From Halorientalis sp. LT38 (lineage in GTDB: Archaea > Halobacteriota > Halobacteria > Halobacteriales > Haloarculaceae), in NCBI RefSeq assembly GCF_037031225.1, contig NZ_JAYEZN010000001.1:372001-436000 (forward strand): a stretch of 64,000 nt of DNA, written 5' to 3'. The notes beneath the pieces are model-generated. The model saw only the letters and a program-made list of their open reading frames with translations, ran no database searches and had not been told where the DNA came from. Within the stretch, counting starts at the first letter, position 1. The number at the start of each line of letters is the position of its first letter. A program made the position numbers and the translations under genes. Shown one piece after another: positions 44,038-53,647 of this stretch.

Positions 44038-44110
44038 GGCCCTCAATCCGGACGGCCGTCGCAAAAGCCCACCGTTCAGCGGCCACTCGAACGTCGAAGC
44101 GGTGCCAGCG

Positions 44111-44116
44111 TTTATG
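44111..44116 (+). promoter_or_regulatory. TATA-like TTTATG before the 101-aa membrane protein
   Basis: TTTATG is 25-30 nt before the ATG at 44141, fitting a leaderless mRNA and making that ATG the best start, not the one at 44114. Confidence 0.45.
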
Positions 44117-44140
44117 AGATGTGTGTCGAAAGGACGTCAC

Positions 44141-44446
44141 ATGACGGAGAAGACGCCGCCGGAGGATCTGTCGCTGCTGGGTAGCTGTCGGTGGCTCCTG
44201 TTCGATCAGTTCGACGACACGCGCGCCGACCGGCTCCGGAACGCGTTCGTGCTCGTGGGACTGGCGACGAGTTTCCTCGCGTTCGTCGCGGCCACGACCG
44301 CCATCCTCCAGAGCACGTCGCTGTGGTGGGTCGCGCTGATCCTCGGCGTACTCGGGACGGGCACGCTCACGTTCGTCTGGTTGCTCGCCCTCGGCTCGTT
44401 CGCCGAGTGGTTCGAGACCGGCGCCGTGACCGCCGAGGCGGAGTGA
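44141..44446 (+). CDS. small two-helix membrane protein
   Basis: 101 aa. A cytoplasmic N-terminus (SLLGSCRWLLFDQFDDTRADRL) is followed by two transmembrane helices (about residues 36-57 and 62-85) with a short turn (QSTSLWW). The acidic tail is AVTAEAE. No family is recognised. It lies divergent from surE and ends two nt before the stop of the convergent Rsm22-like gene. Confidence 0.75.
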   Translation: MTEKTPPEDLSLLGSCRWLLFDQFDDTRADRLRNAFVLVGLATSFLAFVAATTAILQSTSLWWVALILGVLGTGTLTFVWLLALGSFAEWFETGAVTAEAE

Positions 44447-44447
44447 C

Positions 44448-45863
44448 TCACTCCCCCGCCGGCACGCGATCCACGGCGGTCTCGCCGTCGACCACCAGGT
44501 TGTACGCCTCCTCGTCGTCGTTCCAGAGGGCGAGGACGTTCTCACAGACGAGCAAGTCCCCGTAGCTCGCGGTTACGAGATCCCGGTTGAGGGAGGATTC
44601 TCTCGTGAGCACCGCGTAGTGGGCGACCCGCTCGCTCCCGTCGCCGATCTTGAACAGGGGATTGGCGTCCTCGCCGGCCAGGTCGTGGCTCAGCTTGATC
44701 GCCGCGACGTCGATCCGGTTAGAGACGTGGTCGTCCATGTCGGCCATCCGCGCGAACTCGCTGACCGACGGGGTGAAGTCGATCCGGCGACGCCCGTCCG
44801 GGCGGAGGATCGCGTAGGCGTACTGGACGTCGACGTTGACGAATTCGCCGGGGTCGTGGTCCGGATCCGAAGCCGCCTCGTCCAGCCGTCGCTGGAAGGC
44901 GGGCACGTCGAGGTCCGGCGCGACGTCGAAGGACCAGCCCTCGTCTTCGGGCGTCGCCGACGGCCAGAGCCGAACGGTCGGCGCGTAGACGGTCAGCCCG
45001 TCCTCGACGGCGCGTTCGACCTCGCGGAGGCCGATCGCCGTCTCCCGGTCCGCGGGTGCGAGTCCGACGAGCGATCCGTCCTCGGCCACGGCCTCCCGGT
45101 ACCGTTCCACGACCGCAACCGGATCGACGAGTTCGCTCAGGACGTTCGCGAACAGCACGAGGTCGTACTCCCCATCGGGCTCGAAGGCCTCCGCGGTCGT
45201 CTCGTGGACCGTCGCGTGGAAGTTGCGCCCGGTCTCGTCGAGCAGGTGGGTGAGGACGTCGGTCGCCGCGCTGGGCTCGACGGCGTGGTAGTCGACCAGC
45301 GCGTCGTCGGGCAGGAGGTCGGCCAGGCCGAGCGCGGGGCCGCCGACGCCAGCGCCCACGTCGAGCACGCGGAGACGCTTCGGGAGCAGGCCGTCCGCGA
45401 TCAGGTCCGCGAGGACGTACTGGACGACCGCGTAGTAGTCGGGGAGGTGATAGAGCGCGTAGGAAAGCGCCGTCTCCGCGTCGTAGTCGACGTCGTTGCC
45501 CCAGAGGTAGTCGGTCTTGAAGTCGCGGATCCGCTCGCGGATGGCGTCGCCCGACTCCCCGTCCGGCCACCCCGGCCCGTACTGTTCGACGAACAGGTCC
45601 TCGAGCGCCGTGGAGTAGGCCGACGGGAGCGCCTCGACGCCGTGGAACTGCACGGAGACGGGGCCTTCCTCGACCGGTTCGAAGGTGCCATCGTCGTTTT
45701 CGAGCAGGCCGAGGTCGAAGGCCTCCTCCCGCAGCACCTGCGCGATCGCGGCGGGGTGTGGCTGGTCCTCGACGTACTCCTGGATCTCCTCGGGATCGAT
45801 GGGGCGGACCTCCCGGAGGTACCGCGCGTTGTCTCGGACTCCCTCCCGCTGGTCGGCGTTCAT
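44448..45863 (-). CDS. Rsm22-like class I methyltransferase
   Basis: 471 aa. The N-terminal helical part (YLREVRPIDPEEIQEYVEDQPHP) is typical of the haloarchaeal 'small ribosomal subunit Rsm22 family' group. SAM motif I is LRVLDVGAGVGGPALGLADLL (about residue 165), followed by YHAVEPSAA and DLVLFANVLSEL. The C-terminal part adds a beta-rich region (RIDFTPSVSEFARM). Relatives act on the small ribosomal subunit or in mitochondrial assembly (Rsm22/METTL17), so a ribosome-linked role is inferred. The start codon overlaps the tyrA stop by ATGA. Confidence 0.8.
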   Translation of the reverse strand: MNADQREGVRDNARYLREVRPIDPEEIQEYVEDQPHPAAIAQVLREEAFDLGLLENDDGTFEPVEEGPVSVQFHGVEALPSAYSTALEDLFVEQYGPGWPDGESGDAIRERIRDFKTDYLWGNDVDYDAETALSYALYHLPDYYAVVQYVLADLIADGLLPKRLRVLDVGAGVGGPALGLADLLPDDALVDYHAVEPSAATDVLTHLLDETGRNFHATVHETTAEAFEPDGEYDLVLFANVLSELVDPVAVVERYREAVAEDGSLVGLAPADRETAIGLREVERAVEDGLTVYAPTVRLWPSATPEDEGWSFDVAPDLDVPAFQRRLDEAASDPDHDPGEFVNVDVQYAYAILRPDGRRRIDFTPSVSEFARMADMDDHVSNRIDVAAIKLSHDLAGEDANPLFKIGDGSERVAHYAVLTRESSLNRDLVTASYGDLLVCENVLALWNDDEEAYNLVVDGETAVDRVPAGE

Positions 45864-46606
45864 CGCCGGTCGCGCACCTCCCGGTACAGCGACTCGAACT
45901 CTTCGTCGTCGGCCGCCCCGAGCTCGGCCGCGGCGTCGGCGACGTCCCCCGCGCCGTCGAAGGCCGCCTGGATGTCGGCGTAGACGCGCGGGTCGCCGCC
46001 GGAGACCTGGTCGAGCAGGTCGAACAGCACGTCCGAAACCGGCGTCTGGAACTCCTCGGGGACCGGATCGGCGACCAGGCCGAAAGCGAGGATCGCCGCG
46101 TGGGCCTTCGCCTGGACGGTCTCCATCGCCCGATCGTGTTCCGCCGCCGTCGTCTCGAAGACGGTGTTGCCCCGCGCAGTGAGGGCGTCCCGGACGGCCT
46201 CGGTCGTCGGTCCGGCGGCGTCGACGACGGCGGCGACGTTCCCGGGTTCGTTCTCCGGCGCGAACAGCGGGTGGAGGCTCAGTCGTTCGCGGTCGGGGGC
46301 GTGTTCGGCCATCGCGGCGACCGGCTCGGCGGCGACGCCCGTGACGTCGATCACGGCCCGCTCGGCCCGCTCGGCGTGCTCGGCGATCGCCTCGACGGCG
46401 ACCGGGATGGGGACCGCGATGCAGACCGCCGTGAACTGCTCGGCCGTGTCGAGCGGGACCGTCCGTCCGTCGACCGCGTCCGCGGCGGCCTCGGCCGCTG
46501 CCTCGTCCGGATCGGCGAAGGCGACCGTCACGTCCTCGGCGCCCGCCCGGACCGCGTCGGCGAACCACCGGCCCATCGCGCCGGCACCGACCACGAGTAC
46601 GTTCAT
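45860..46606 (-). CDS. tyrA: prephenate dehydrogenase
   Basis: 248 aa from the ATG at 46606. An NAD(P)-binding fold starts with VLVVGAGAMGRWFADAV, followed by VIDVTGVAAEPVAAMAEHAP and the prephenate-type loop LSLHPLFAP (His). Compared with bacterial TyrA the C-terminal dimer domain is short, as in other archaeal versions. It converts prephenate to 4-hydroxyphenylpyruvate for tyrosine. aroA and aroC lie 2-4 kb to the right on the other strand. It is coupled with the Rsm22-like gene downstream. Confidence 0.85.
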   Translation of the reverse strand: MNVLVVGAGAMGRWFADAVRAGAEDVTVAFADPDEAAAEAAADAVDGRTVPLDTAEQFTAVCIAVPIPVAVEAIAEHAERAERAVIDVTGVAAEPVAAMAEHAPDRERLSLHPLFAPENEPGNVAAVVDAAGPTTEAVRDALTARGNTVFETTAAEHDRAMETVQAKAHAAILAFGLVADPVPEEFQTPVSDVLFDLLDQVSGGDPRVYADIQAAFDGAGDVADAAAELGAADDEEFESLYREVRDRR

Positions 46607-46695
46607 TGCGCCTCGATAACCCCGGCCCGTGCAAAAGGGGTTCGGGTCCGCGACAAGGACGGCACCCTTTTGCCGTCGCGTTGACGCTATCCGGT

Positions 46696-47490
46696 ATGGA
46701 CAGGCGGGTGCTGCTGGCGGTCGCGCTGGCCGCGGTGACGCTGCTGGCGGGGTGTTCGTGGGTGGCCGAAGATCCGACCACGCCGTCCTCCCCATCGAAT
46801 TCCTCCGATGGACCACAGGACACCGGAATCCCCTACGAACGGCTGGACGATCACTCGGCCGCGCTGGCGAACGAGAGCTACGATCTGGGGATCGACCTCG
46901 AGATCCGGACCCCCGATCGGCGTCGCAACGCCACCGTCAATGTATCGAGCGATCCGGTCGGCGAACGACAGCTGATCCGGACCGAATCGCCCAACGGTAG
47001 CCTCGACAGGTACCTCGCGGGCCAGGAGCTGTACACTCGCGTGAACGTCAACGGCACCACCGAGTACAACATCACCGACCTCGGCGCGCGAAACGTGAGC
47101 TTCGCAGCGGTCCACGGGAGCGGGATCCGGGTCCGGCGGCTCGCCACTATCTACGAGTTCGGGACCTTCGAGCGGGCCGGCAACGTCACTCGCGACGGCG
47201 AGCGCTACGCCGCCTTCGACCTGACCGAACCCGCGACCGGGCCCAACGCCACGGTGACGCTGAACGATTCGTCGGGCCGAATCCTGATCGATCAGAACGG
47301 GATCATCCGGCGGGCGACGATCGATCTGCGCGGCACCCAATCCGGCGAACCGTTCGTCTACGCCGTCGACTACCGGATCGAACGAGTGGGGAACGTGACG
47401 ATCGACGAGCCAGCGTGGTTCGACGAGGCGCGCAGCGGAGCGATCTCGACCTCCCGGTCGGAAAATCAGACCACGAGCCGTTCGGGATAG
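46696..47490 (+). CDS. surface lipoprotein of unknown function
   Basis: 264 aa from the ATG at 46696. A signal peptide (MDRRVLLAVALAAVTLLAGC) ends in a lipobox Cys, followed by a Ser/Thr/Pro-rich linker. The mature domain is beta-rich with many N-glycosylation sequons (NSS, NES, NAT, NVS, NGT, NVT). It shows a LolA/LppX-like style of repeated strands (LIRTESPNGSLDRYLAGQELYTRVNVNG), although the assignment is weak. Its 3' end overlaps the M24 peptidase gene by 25 nt on the opposite strand. Confidence 0.75.
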   Translation: MDRRVLLAVALAAVTLLAGCSWVAEDPTTPSSPSNSSDGPQDTGIPYERLDDHSAALANESYDLGIDLEIRTPDRRRNATVNVSSDPVGERQLIRTESPNGSLDRYLAGQELYTRVNVNGTTEYNITDLGARNVSFAAVHGSGIRVRRLATIYEFGTFERAGNVTRDGERYAAFDLTEPATGPNATVTLNDSSGRILIDQNGIIRRATIDLRGTQSGEPFVYAVDYRIERVGNVTIDEPAWFDEARSGAISTSRSENQTTSRSG

Positions 47491-48659
47491 TCGGTGAGGT
47501 TCTCGTAGCCGCCCTCGGTGACGACGACGATGTCCTCGATCCGGACGCCGCCGACCGCCGGGTCGTAGAGCCCGGGTTCGATCGTGATCACGTGGCCCGG
47601 TTCCAGTTCCTCGCCACCGGGGCCGACGAGGGGCTGTTCGTGGACGTCGAGTCCGACGCCGTGGCCCGTGTTGTGGATGAACCCCGTCTCCGTGGTCTCG
47701 TCGCTCCGGAGCGTCGGTTCTCCGGCGTCCTCGTAGACGTCACAGACCGCGTCGTGAACGGCAGCGCCAGTCGCGCCCGGTTCGACCGCGTCGAGAGCCG
47801 CCCGTTTGGCCTCGGCGGTCAGGTCGTACCAGCGACGGATATCGTCGGACGGCTCGCCCTTCAGGAACGTCCGCGTCATGTCGGCGTGGTACTTCGTGGC
47901 CTTGTCGCGCGGGAAGATGTCGACGATGATCGGTTCGTCGGCCGCGAGGGGGCCGCTCCCGCGGTCGTGAGGATCCGCGGCGTCGGCCCCGCAGGCAACG
48001 ATGGTCTCGTCGAGGGCACAGCCGTGCCGGAGCAGGGTCACTTCGATCTCCTCTTGCACGCGCTCGCTCGTGAGGGGGCCGCCCTCGTGGCGGAGGACGC
48101 CGTCGTCGACCGTGGCGGCGCGCAGGAGGTCCTCGGCGGCTTTCATCGCGGCTTCGTTGGCCTTCTGGGCGGCCCTGACGTGGCCGATCTCTGCGTCGGT
48201 CTTGCTCGCGCGAATCTCGCCGATCACGTTGGTCCCGCCGCGACCGATCGGCGGTGCCTCGGGCGTCCGGACCTCGATTCCCTGTTCGCGCAGGCCGTCG
48301 GCCGTCGCGAGGGGGAAGCGCGCGGGGACGGCGATCGACTCGACGTCGCGGTCGTCGAGAAAGGCGGCGAGGACGCGTCGACCGCCTTCGAGGCGACCGT
48401 GTTCTTCCACCAGCGCGGGCATGTCGTAGTCGACGTGACGATCGACCGTGACCGCCCGGCTCTCTGACTTCGCGCGGCCGTACTCCAGACTGGAGACGAG
48501 CAAGTGAACGTCCCCGTCGTAGAGCGTGTGGAACGGGTCGGGCGCGTCGAAGCCCGAGAGGTAGAACTGGTCCGAGTCGTCGCCGGCGGCGTCGATCAGG
48601 AAGCCGTCGACGCCGGCCTCCGCGAGGAAGGCGTCGAGCGGCGAGAGATCGGGTTCCAT
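47466..48659 (-). CDS. M24 family metallopeptidase (Xaa-Pro aminopeptidase type)
   Basis: 397 aa. An N-terminal creatinase-like domain (about 1-150) precedes the M24 catalytic domain. The five metal ligands are recognisable: Asp in [11 protein letters not shown], Asp in YHADMTRTF, His in [12 protein letters not shown], Glu in [10 protein letters not shown] and Glu in [11 protein letters not shown]. It would cleave Xaa-Pro dipeptides or N-terminal residues before proline. It is divergent from aroA, with a 93-nt gap. Confidence 0.92.
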   Translation of the reverse strand: MEPDLSPLDAFLAEAGVDGFLIDAAGDDSDQFYLSGFDAPDPFHTLYDGDVHLLVSSLEYGRAKSESRAVTVDRHVDYDMPALVEEHGRLEGGRRVLAAFLDDRDVESIAVPARFPLATADGLREQGIEVRTPEAPPIGRGGTNVIGEIRASKTDAEIGHVRAAQKANEAAMKAAEDLLRAATVDDGVLRHEGGPLTSERVQEEIEVTLLRHGCALDETIVACGADAADPHDRGSGPLAADEPIIVDIFPRDKATKYHADMTRTFLKGEPSDDIRRWYDLTAEAKRAALDAVEPGATGAAVHDAVCDVYEDAGEPTLRSDETTETGFIHNTGHGVGLDVHEQPLVGPGGEELEPGHVITIEPGLYDPAVGGVRIEDIVVVTEGGYENLTDYPERLVV

Positions 48660-48752
48660 ACGCCGGAGTCCGAGGGCGAGGGACTAAACCTCGGGGGTCC
48701 GCCGACGCTCGGGTCCGGTACCCTCATGGCGGGCGGCCGCGACGACTCCCGC

Positions 48753-50045
48753 ATGAACGTCGAAATCTCGCCGTCTCGGGTCCGCGGGACGGCCCAGGCG
48801 CCGCCGTCGAAGAGCTATACGCACCGCGCGATCCTCGCGGCCGGGTACGCGAGTGGTGCGACCGTCACCGACCCGCTGGTGAGCGCGGACACGCGCGCCA
48901 CGATGCGCGCGGTGGAGGCGTATGGCGGGTCCGTCGATCGGAGCGACGACGACGCCGAACTGGCGATCGAGGGGTTCGACGGCCGGCCCGACGTCCCGGC
49001 CGACGTGATCGATTGCGCCAACAGCGGGACGACGATGCGGCTGGTGACCGCGACGGGGGCACTCGCCGACGGGATCACGGTCCTCACCGGTGACGACTCG
49101 CTCCGGTCGCGGCCGCAGGGGCCGCTACTGGACGCGATCGACCAGCTCGGCGGTCGGGCCGAGAGCACGCGCGCGAACGGGCAGGCACCACTCGTCGTGA
49201 AAGGGCCGGTGGACGGGGGGACCGTCTCGATACCGGGCGACGTGTCCTCGCAGTACATCACCGCGCTGTTGCTGGCCGGCGCAGTGACCGAGTCGGGGAT
49301 CGAGATCGATCTGGAGACCGAGCTGAAGTCGGCGCCGTACGTCCAGATCACCGTCGAGGTGCTGGAGGCCTTCGGCGTCGAGGCGGTCGAGACCGACGCC
49401 GGGTTCCGCGTCGACGGCGGCCAGACCTACGAACCGGCCGGCGGTGAGTACGCCGTCCCGGGCGACTTCTCGTCGATGTCCTACCTGCTGGCGGCCGGCG
49501 CGCTGGCGGCCGACGACGAACTACGGGTTCGCGGTGCCCAGCCCAGCGCGCAGGGCGACGCGGCGATCGTGGAGATCCTGGAGCGGATGGGCGCCGACGT
49601 CGAGTGGAACCGGGACGCGGGCGTCATCACGACCCGGCAGTCGTCGCTCTCCGGAATCGAAGTCGGCGTCGAGGATACCCCCGACCTCCTGCCGACGATC
49701 GCGGTGTTGGGCGCGGCGGCCGACGGGACGACGACTATCACGGACTGCGAGCACGTCCGCTACAAGGAGACCGACCGCGTGAGTGCGATGGCCGAGGAGT
49801 TGACCGCGATGGGGGCGTCCGTCGAGGAGGAGCAGGACACCCTCACGATCCACGGCGACGAGACCGACCTCCGGGGCGCCGAGGTCGACGGCCGGGCCGA
49901 TCACCGGATCGTGATGTCGCTGGCGATCGCGGGACTGGTGGCCGACGGGACGACGACGATCGCCGGCGGCGAACACGTCGACGTATCCTTCCCGGACTTC
50001 TTCGACGTGCTGGCCGGGATCGGTGCGACCGTCGAGAGAGAGTGA
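48753..50045 (+). CDS. aroA: 3-phosphoshikimate 1-carboxyvinyltransferase (EPSP synthase)
   Basis: 430 aa from the ATG at 48753, because the usual haloarchaeal N-terminus [23 protein letters not shown] starts there. Key motifs are [33 protein letters not shown] and the Arg-containing [19 protein letters not shown] region. It makes EPSP from shikimate-3-phosphate and phosphoenolpyruvate. It is followed by aroC after 198 nt containing two strong hairpins. Confidence 0.95.
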   Translation: MNVEISPSRVRGTAQAPPSKSYTHRAILAAGYASGATVTDPLVSADTRATMRAVEAYGGSVDRSDDDAELAIEGFDGRPDVPADVIDCANSGTTMRLVTATGALADGITVLTGDDSLRSRPQGPLLDAIDQLGGRAESTRANGQAPLVVKGPVDGGTVSIPGDVSSQYITALLLAGAVTESGIEIDLETELKSAPYVQITVEVLEAFGVEAVETDAGFRVDGGQTYEPAGGEYAVPGDFSSMSYLLAAGALAADDELRVRGAQPSAQGDAAIVEILERMGADVEWNRDAGVITTRQSSLSGIEVGVEDTPDLLPTIAVLGAAADGTTTITDCEHVRYKETDRVSAMAEELTAMGASVEEEQDTLTIHGDETDLRGAEVDGRADHRIVMSLAIAGLVADGTTTIAGGEHVDVSFPDFFDVLAGIGATVERE

Positions 50046-50066
50046 AGACTGGCCGAGTGGGGCGAA

Positions 50067-50159
50067 CAGACGGCAGGATGCGGGCACGAAGCCGTCTGCC
50101 GCACTCCCGCGAACGGCTCCGCGGCGACTCGTCAGGGCATGGCCGGGGCTGGTCCCGGC
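50067..50159. other. two hairpins in the aroA-aroC gap
   Basis: Stem 1 is CAGACGGC (50067-50074) / GCCGTCTG (50091-50098), a perfect 8 bp with a 16-nt loop. Stem 2 is GCCGGG (50142-50147) / CCCGGC (50154-50159) with a 6-nt loop. They may end or attenuate the aroA transcript, or belong to an unannotated small RNA. No T-run follows the first stem. Confidence 0.4.
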
Positions 50160-50243
50160 TTCGCTGATAAGTATTCGTGGGGGCGAACGCGGCGTTCGAC
50201 GCTTTCTCAAGCTTCAAATGGCAGGCCGACCCAGCACACAGTA

Positions 50244-51476
50244 ATGAACGGGAACAGTTTCGGGCGGCTCTTCCAGGTGACCACCTACGGGGAGAGCCAC
50301 GGGGAGGCGATGGGCTGTACGGTCTCGGGCGTCCCCGCCGGCGTGGAACTCGACGAGGAAGAGATCCAGCGGCAACTCGACCGGCGGAAGCCGGGCCAGT
50401 CGATGATCACGACCTCGCGCGGCGAACCGGACGAGGTGACCATCAACAGCGGGCTCCAGGACGGCTACACCACTGGGACGCCCCTCGGAATGGTCATCCA
50501 GAACAAGGACGCCCGCTCGGGCAAGTACGAACCGTTCGTCACCGCACCGCGGCCCTCCCACGGTGACTACACCTACTCGGCCAAGTTCGGGACGCGCAAC
50601 TGGGGCGGCGGCGGACGCTCGTCGGCCCGGGAGACGGTCAACTGGGTCGCGGCCGGGGCCGTCGCCCAGCAGGTGCTCGACGCTTCGGAGTACGACGTGC
50701 AGATCAAGGCCCACGTCAACCAGATCGGCGACGTCGAGGCGCCCGAGGTGACCTTCGAGGAGATGCTCGAACACACCGAGGAGAACGAGGTTCGGTGTGC
50801 CCACCCGGAGACGGCAGAAGAGATGCGCGAGGTGGCGGATCAGTACCAGCAGGAGGGCGACTCCATCGGCGGGTCGATCTACTTCGAGTGTCGCGGCGTG
50901 CCACGCGGCCTCGGCGCGCCGCGGTTCGACTCGGTGCCGGCGCGACTGGGGAAGGCGATGTTCGCCATCCCGGCGGTGACGGCGTTCGAGTACGGTCTCG
51001 GGCGAGAGGCCCGGGACGTGGCCGGGATCGACCGCAACGAGGACTGGGAGTTCGACGACGGCGAGTCCCACCCCGAGACGGTGAGCGAGGAAGGCGATCC
51101 CGTCCCGGTCGGCAACGACCACGCCGGGCTCCAGGGCGGCATCACGACCGGCGAACCCATCTACGGAGAGGTCTCCTGGCACGCGCCCACGTCGATCCCG
51201 AAGACCCAGACCACGGTGGACTGGGAGGACGGCGAGCGCAAGGAGATCCAGGTCGTCGGCCGCCACGATCCGGTCCTGCCGCCGCGTGCGGTGCCCGTCG
51301 TCGAGTCGATGCTCGCCTGCACGGTGTTAGACTTCATGCTCCTGTCGGGCCGGATCAACCCCGACCGGATCGACGGCCGTCCCGGCGAGTACGACACCGA
51401 CTACCACCCGTCGAGCCCGCAGGAGGACCCCGACGACGCCGAGACGCGCGCCGAACCCACCGAGGACGACGACTAA
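50244..51476 (+). CDS. aroC: chorismate synthase
   Basis: 410 aa from the ATG at 50244. It has the conserved TTYGESHGEAMGCTVSGVPAG, DRRKPGQSMITTSRGE, RSSARETVNWVAAGAVA and GNDHAGLQGGITTGEPI and ends with an acidic tail (RAEPTEDDD). It converts EPSP to chorismate using reduced FMN. It completes the final two steps with aroA. The four last nt overlap a small convergent gene. Confidence 0.95.
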   Translation: MNGNSFGRLFQVTTYGESHGEAMGCTVSGVPAGVELDEEEIQRQLDRRKPGQSMITTSRGEPDEVTINSGLQDGYTTGTPLGMVIQNKDARSGKYEPFVTAPRPSHGDYTYSAKFGTRNWGGGGRSSARETVNWVAAGAVAQQVLDASEYDVQIKAHVNQIGDVEAPEVTFEEMLEHTEENEVRCAHPETAEEMREVADQYQQEGDSIGGSIYFECRGVPRGLGAPRFDSVPARLGKAMFAIPAVTAFEYGLGREARDVAGIDRNEDWEFDDGESHPETVSEEGDPVPVGNDHAGLQGGITTGEPIYGEVSWHAPTSIPKTQTTVDWEDGERKEIQVVGRHDPVLPPRAVPVVESMLACTVLDFMLLSGRINPDRIDGRPGEYDTDYHPSSPQEDPDDAETRAEPTEDDD

Positions 51477-51682
51477 CTCGGCGACTCCTCGGCCGTTCCG
51501 TTCCCGCGTAGCCGTCGCCACTGACAGCGCGCACACCGGACCGAGTCGACCAGTATCGCCAGCACGACGAGCGCGCCGAGCCACAGGAGAACCGGGTACT
51601 GATCGAAAACGGTCGTCGTTATCTCGATCAGGCCGAAGGCGATCAGGAAGGTCAGTTCGGCCAGCCGTCTGAGATGTCCCAT
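51473..51682 (-). CDS. small membrane protein
   Basis: 69 aa. Two hydrophobic stretches (about residues 8-22 and 29-46) precede a positively charged tail with two Cys (VRCARCQWRRLRGNG), which might bind metal. No family is recognised. It is convergent with aroC (4-nt overlap). The arrangement and continuous hydrophobicity make it more likely to be real than most small frames here. Confidence 0.5.
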   Translation of the reverse strand: MGHLRRLAELTFLIAFGLIEITTTVFDQYPVLLWLGALVVLAILVDSVRCARCQWRRLRGNGTAEESPS

Positions 51683-51792
51683 CGGTCGGAGTCAGGACCG
51701 CGTTCATGTCAGCCTGACCCATGCTTTCGTGGTCGCACCGATCGAATCCATTCGGGCCGGGGGCTTATCAGCGGCCCGGCCCTGGCACGGCT

Positions 51793-52422
51793 ATGGACGT
51801 GAACCAGGAGACGGTCGCCAACCCGTTCGGGATGGACGAGGACTGCCGGCAGTGTCCGGCACTCTGTGACACCCGAACGCAGATCGTCCACGGCTACGGT
51901 GACGTGAGCGCCGAGTTCCTCGTCCTGGGCGACGCGCCGGGACCGGGGGCGGACCGGACCGGCGTGCCCTTCACCGGCGATGCGGACGGGCGCGCAGTGC
52001 TGGACCTGCTAGCCGACCTGGGATTCGTCGAGTCGCCGGAACGCGACGAGCCGACGGTCGACAACGTCTTCCTGACGTCGCTGACGCGCTGTCGGCATCC
52101 CGAGCGACCGCCGACCGACGACGAGGTGCGCAACTGCGAGGACTTCCTGACCGCCGAAGTGCGGATGATCAACCCGGAGATCATCCTGCCGATCGGGCAG
52201 CGAGCGCTCTCGGCGCTGGCCTACGAGTACACGACCAAGCCGCCTGCCGAACTCGACGTCGAAGACGCGCACGCGACGACGATCCGGGGTCGCGGGTTCG
52301 AACTGGTCCCGGCGACGTCGCCGGACGAGTGGACCGACGAGCGACGGGCGGCGCTGTTCGAACACCTCCGGTCGCTGCTGGATCGGGACTACCGGCAGAC
52401 GAAGGGGCGGCGGAGCCGCTGA
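51793..52422 (+). CDS. uracil-DNA glycosylase family protein (Fe-S type, family 4-like)
   Basis: 209 aa from the ATG at 51793. The 4Fe-4S cysteines are visible: C18 and C21 (CRQCPALC), and later C in TRCRHP and RNCEDFL. Motif A is variant (VLGDAPGPGADRTGVPFTG instead of GEAPG), and the C-terminal motif B is ATSPDEWTD where canonical family 4 has HPS. So it belongs to the superfamily but may act on other substrates. It is followed by the convergent small membrane protein gene. Confidence 0.8.
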   Translation: MDVNQETVANPFGMDEDCRQCPALCDTRTQIVHGYGDVSAEFLVLGDAPGPGADRTGVPFTGDADGRAVLDLLADLGFVESPERDEPTVDNVFLTSLTRCRHPERPPTDDEVRNCEDFLTAEVRMINPEIILPIGQRALSALAYEYTTKPPAELDVEDAHATTIRGRGFELVPATSPDEWTDERRAALFEHLRSLLDRDYRQTKGRRSR

Positions 52423-52423
52423 C

Positions 52424-52642
52424 TCACCAGTAGGGGTTCGAGACGCCGCCGCTGCCGAGCGTGCCGGCGGCCGAGAGCCCGCCGACGAAGAGAACGACGA
52501 GCGCGAGCGTTGCGCTGACCGCGGCGATGGTGGTGACCGAAGGGACGGCGAGAACGAGGGTGGCGATTCCGGCGACGCTGCCGAGCAGCATCGCGCCGAT
52601 CAGGATCGACCCGACGAAGCCGCTCAACTGTTCTACGAGCAT
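52424..52642 (-). CDS. small two-helix membrane protein
   Basis: 72 aa from the ATG at 52642; an ATG at 52669 would add nine residues. The two helices are GSILIGAMLLGSVAGIATLVL and SVTTIAAVSATLALVVLFVG. The C-terminus is TLGSGGVSNPYW, which looks conserved. No known family. It starts 103 nt from the next gene, on the opposite strand, and ends next to the UDG-family gene. Confidence 0.6.
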   Translation of the reverse strand: MLVEQLSGFVGSILIGAMLLGSVAGIATLVLAVPSVTTIAAVSATLALVVLFVGGLSAAGTLGSGGVSNPYW

Positions 52643-52745
52643 ACCCGGAAGATGGACGACCGACGACATAAACGGGGGTGGTTCGGTCGACGACGCGGCC
52701 GACCGAAGCGGCGCGTTCAAGGGTCGCGCGGACGCACTGTCGGCT

Positions 52746-53501
52746 ATGACTACCGTCGCCGTACTCGCGGACCCGCCGCGCGAGGGGCTCGTCCTGCCTG
52801 ACATCGTCGACCAGACGCCGCTGTCGGCCGCCGAAGCAACCGAGCTATACGTCGCGATGTACCGGGACGTCTGCCGCGCCGTCGAGGCCAGCGGGGGCGA
52901 CCTGCTCGTCAACTACCGCGACGACGAGGACCTGCCCGAGGAACACGCGGGGGAGGAGTCGGCCGAGGCACAACTCCGCGCGGCGCTCACGCCCGCGCTG
53001 TCGGATCCCGACGCCGCGCGGTACGAGGTCCAGGTCGGCTCGTCGTTCTCGGCGCGGGCGGGGAACACCGTCACCCACCTGCTCGACCGGGAGGACGTCA
53101 CCTCGGCCGCCGTCGTGGAGCCGACCGCGCCGTTTCTCGCCCGGGGCATCGTCGACAGCGCGGCGATGAAGCTCCGGCGACACGAGGTCGTCCTCGGGCC
53201 GGCGGGCGACGGCCGGGTGTACTACGCCGGATTCGGGGACTCGATCGACTTCGCGGACGCCTACGAGCCGCCGGCGGTCGAAACCCTCACGGATCGGGGC
53301 GTCGCCGCGGACCACGGCGTGGACTTCCTGCAGATGACGCCGGTGGTCGAGACGCGTGATGATCTGGTGACGGCGCTCTCGCTTTTGTCGGCGCGGGTCG
53401 CAGCCGGGCGGAATCACCCCGAGTACACGGCGGCGTGTCTGGCCGATCTGGGACTGGACCTAAAGGCAGGTGCGGACGGTGCGGAACTGGTGAAGGAGTG
53501 A
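52746..53501 (+). CDS. DUF2064-like glycosyltransferase-fold protein
   Basis: 251 aa. It starts TTVAVLADPPREGLVLPDI. A YVAMYRDVCRAVEASGGDLLVNY segment follows, with VQVGSSFSARAGNTVTHLL and VTSAAVVEPTAPFLARGIVDSAAMKL. The order of these blocks is like DUF2064 (GT-A-fold, CofC/glycosyltransferase-like) proteins. The catalytic DxD is not clear in this copy (EPTAPF). The substrate is unknown. Confidence 0.6.
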   Translation: MTTVAVLADPPREGLVLPDIVDQTPLSAAEATELYVAMYRDVCRAVEASGGDLLVNYRDDEDLPEEHAGEESAEAQLRAALTPALSDPDAARYEVQVGSSFSARAGNTVTHLLDREDVTSAAVVEPTAPFLARGIVDSAAMKLRRHEVVLGPAGDGRVYYAGFGDSIDFADAYEPPAVETLTDRGVAADHGVDFLQMTPVVETRDDLVTALSLLSARVAAGRNHPEYTAACLADLGLDLKAGADGAELVKE

Positions 53502-53647
53502 CGGCGGTGGCGTGACCGACAGGTCGTCGATCCCTCAGAAGAGTCTGGGTCTCGCTACTGACGATGGAGCCGATTTCGACACACGCGACCGACGCTCTCG
53601 CGGCATCCACCGAGGGTTTCGCGATTTGGTCCCGGAAAACAGACCGT

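Noticed and set aside
50046-50100. tRNA-Leu or tRNA-Ser-like start (TGGCCGAGTGGGGC) after aroA
   Set aside because: No T-arm, no matching acceptor end; the resemblance is limited to a D-arm-like string.
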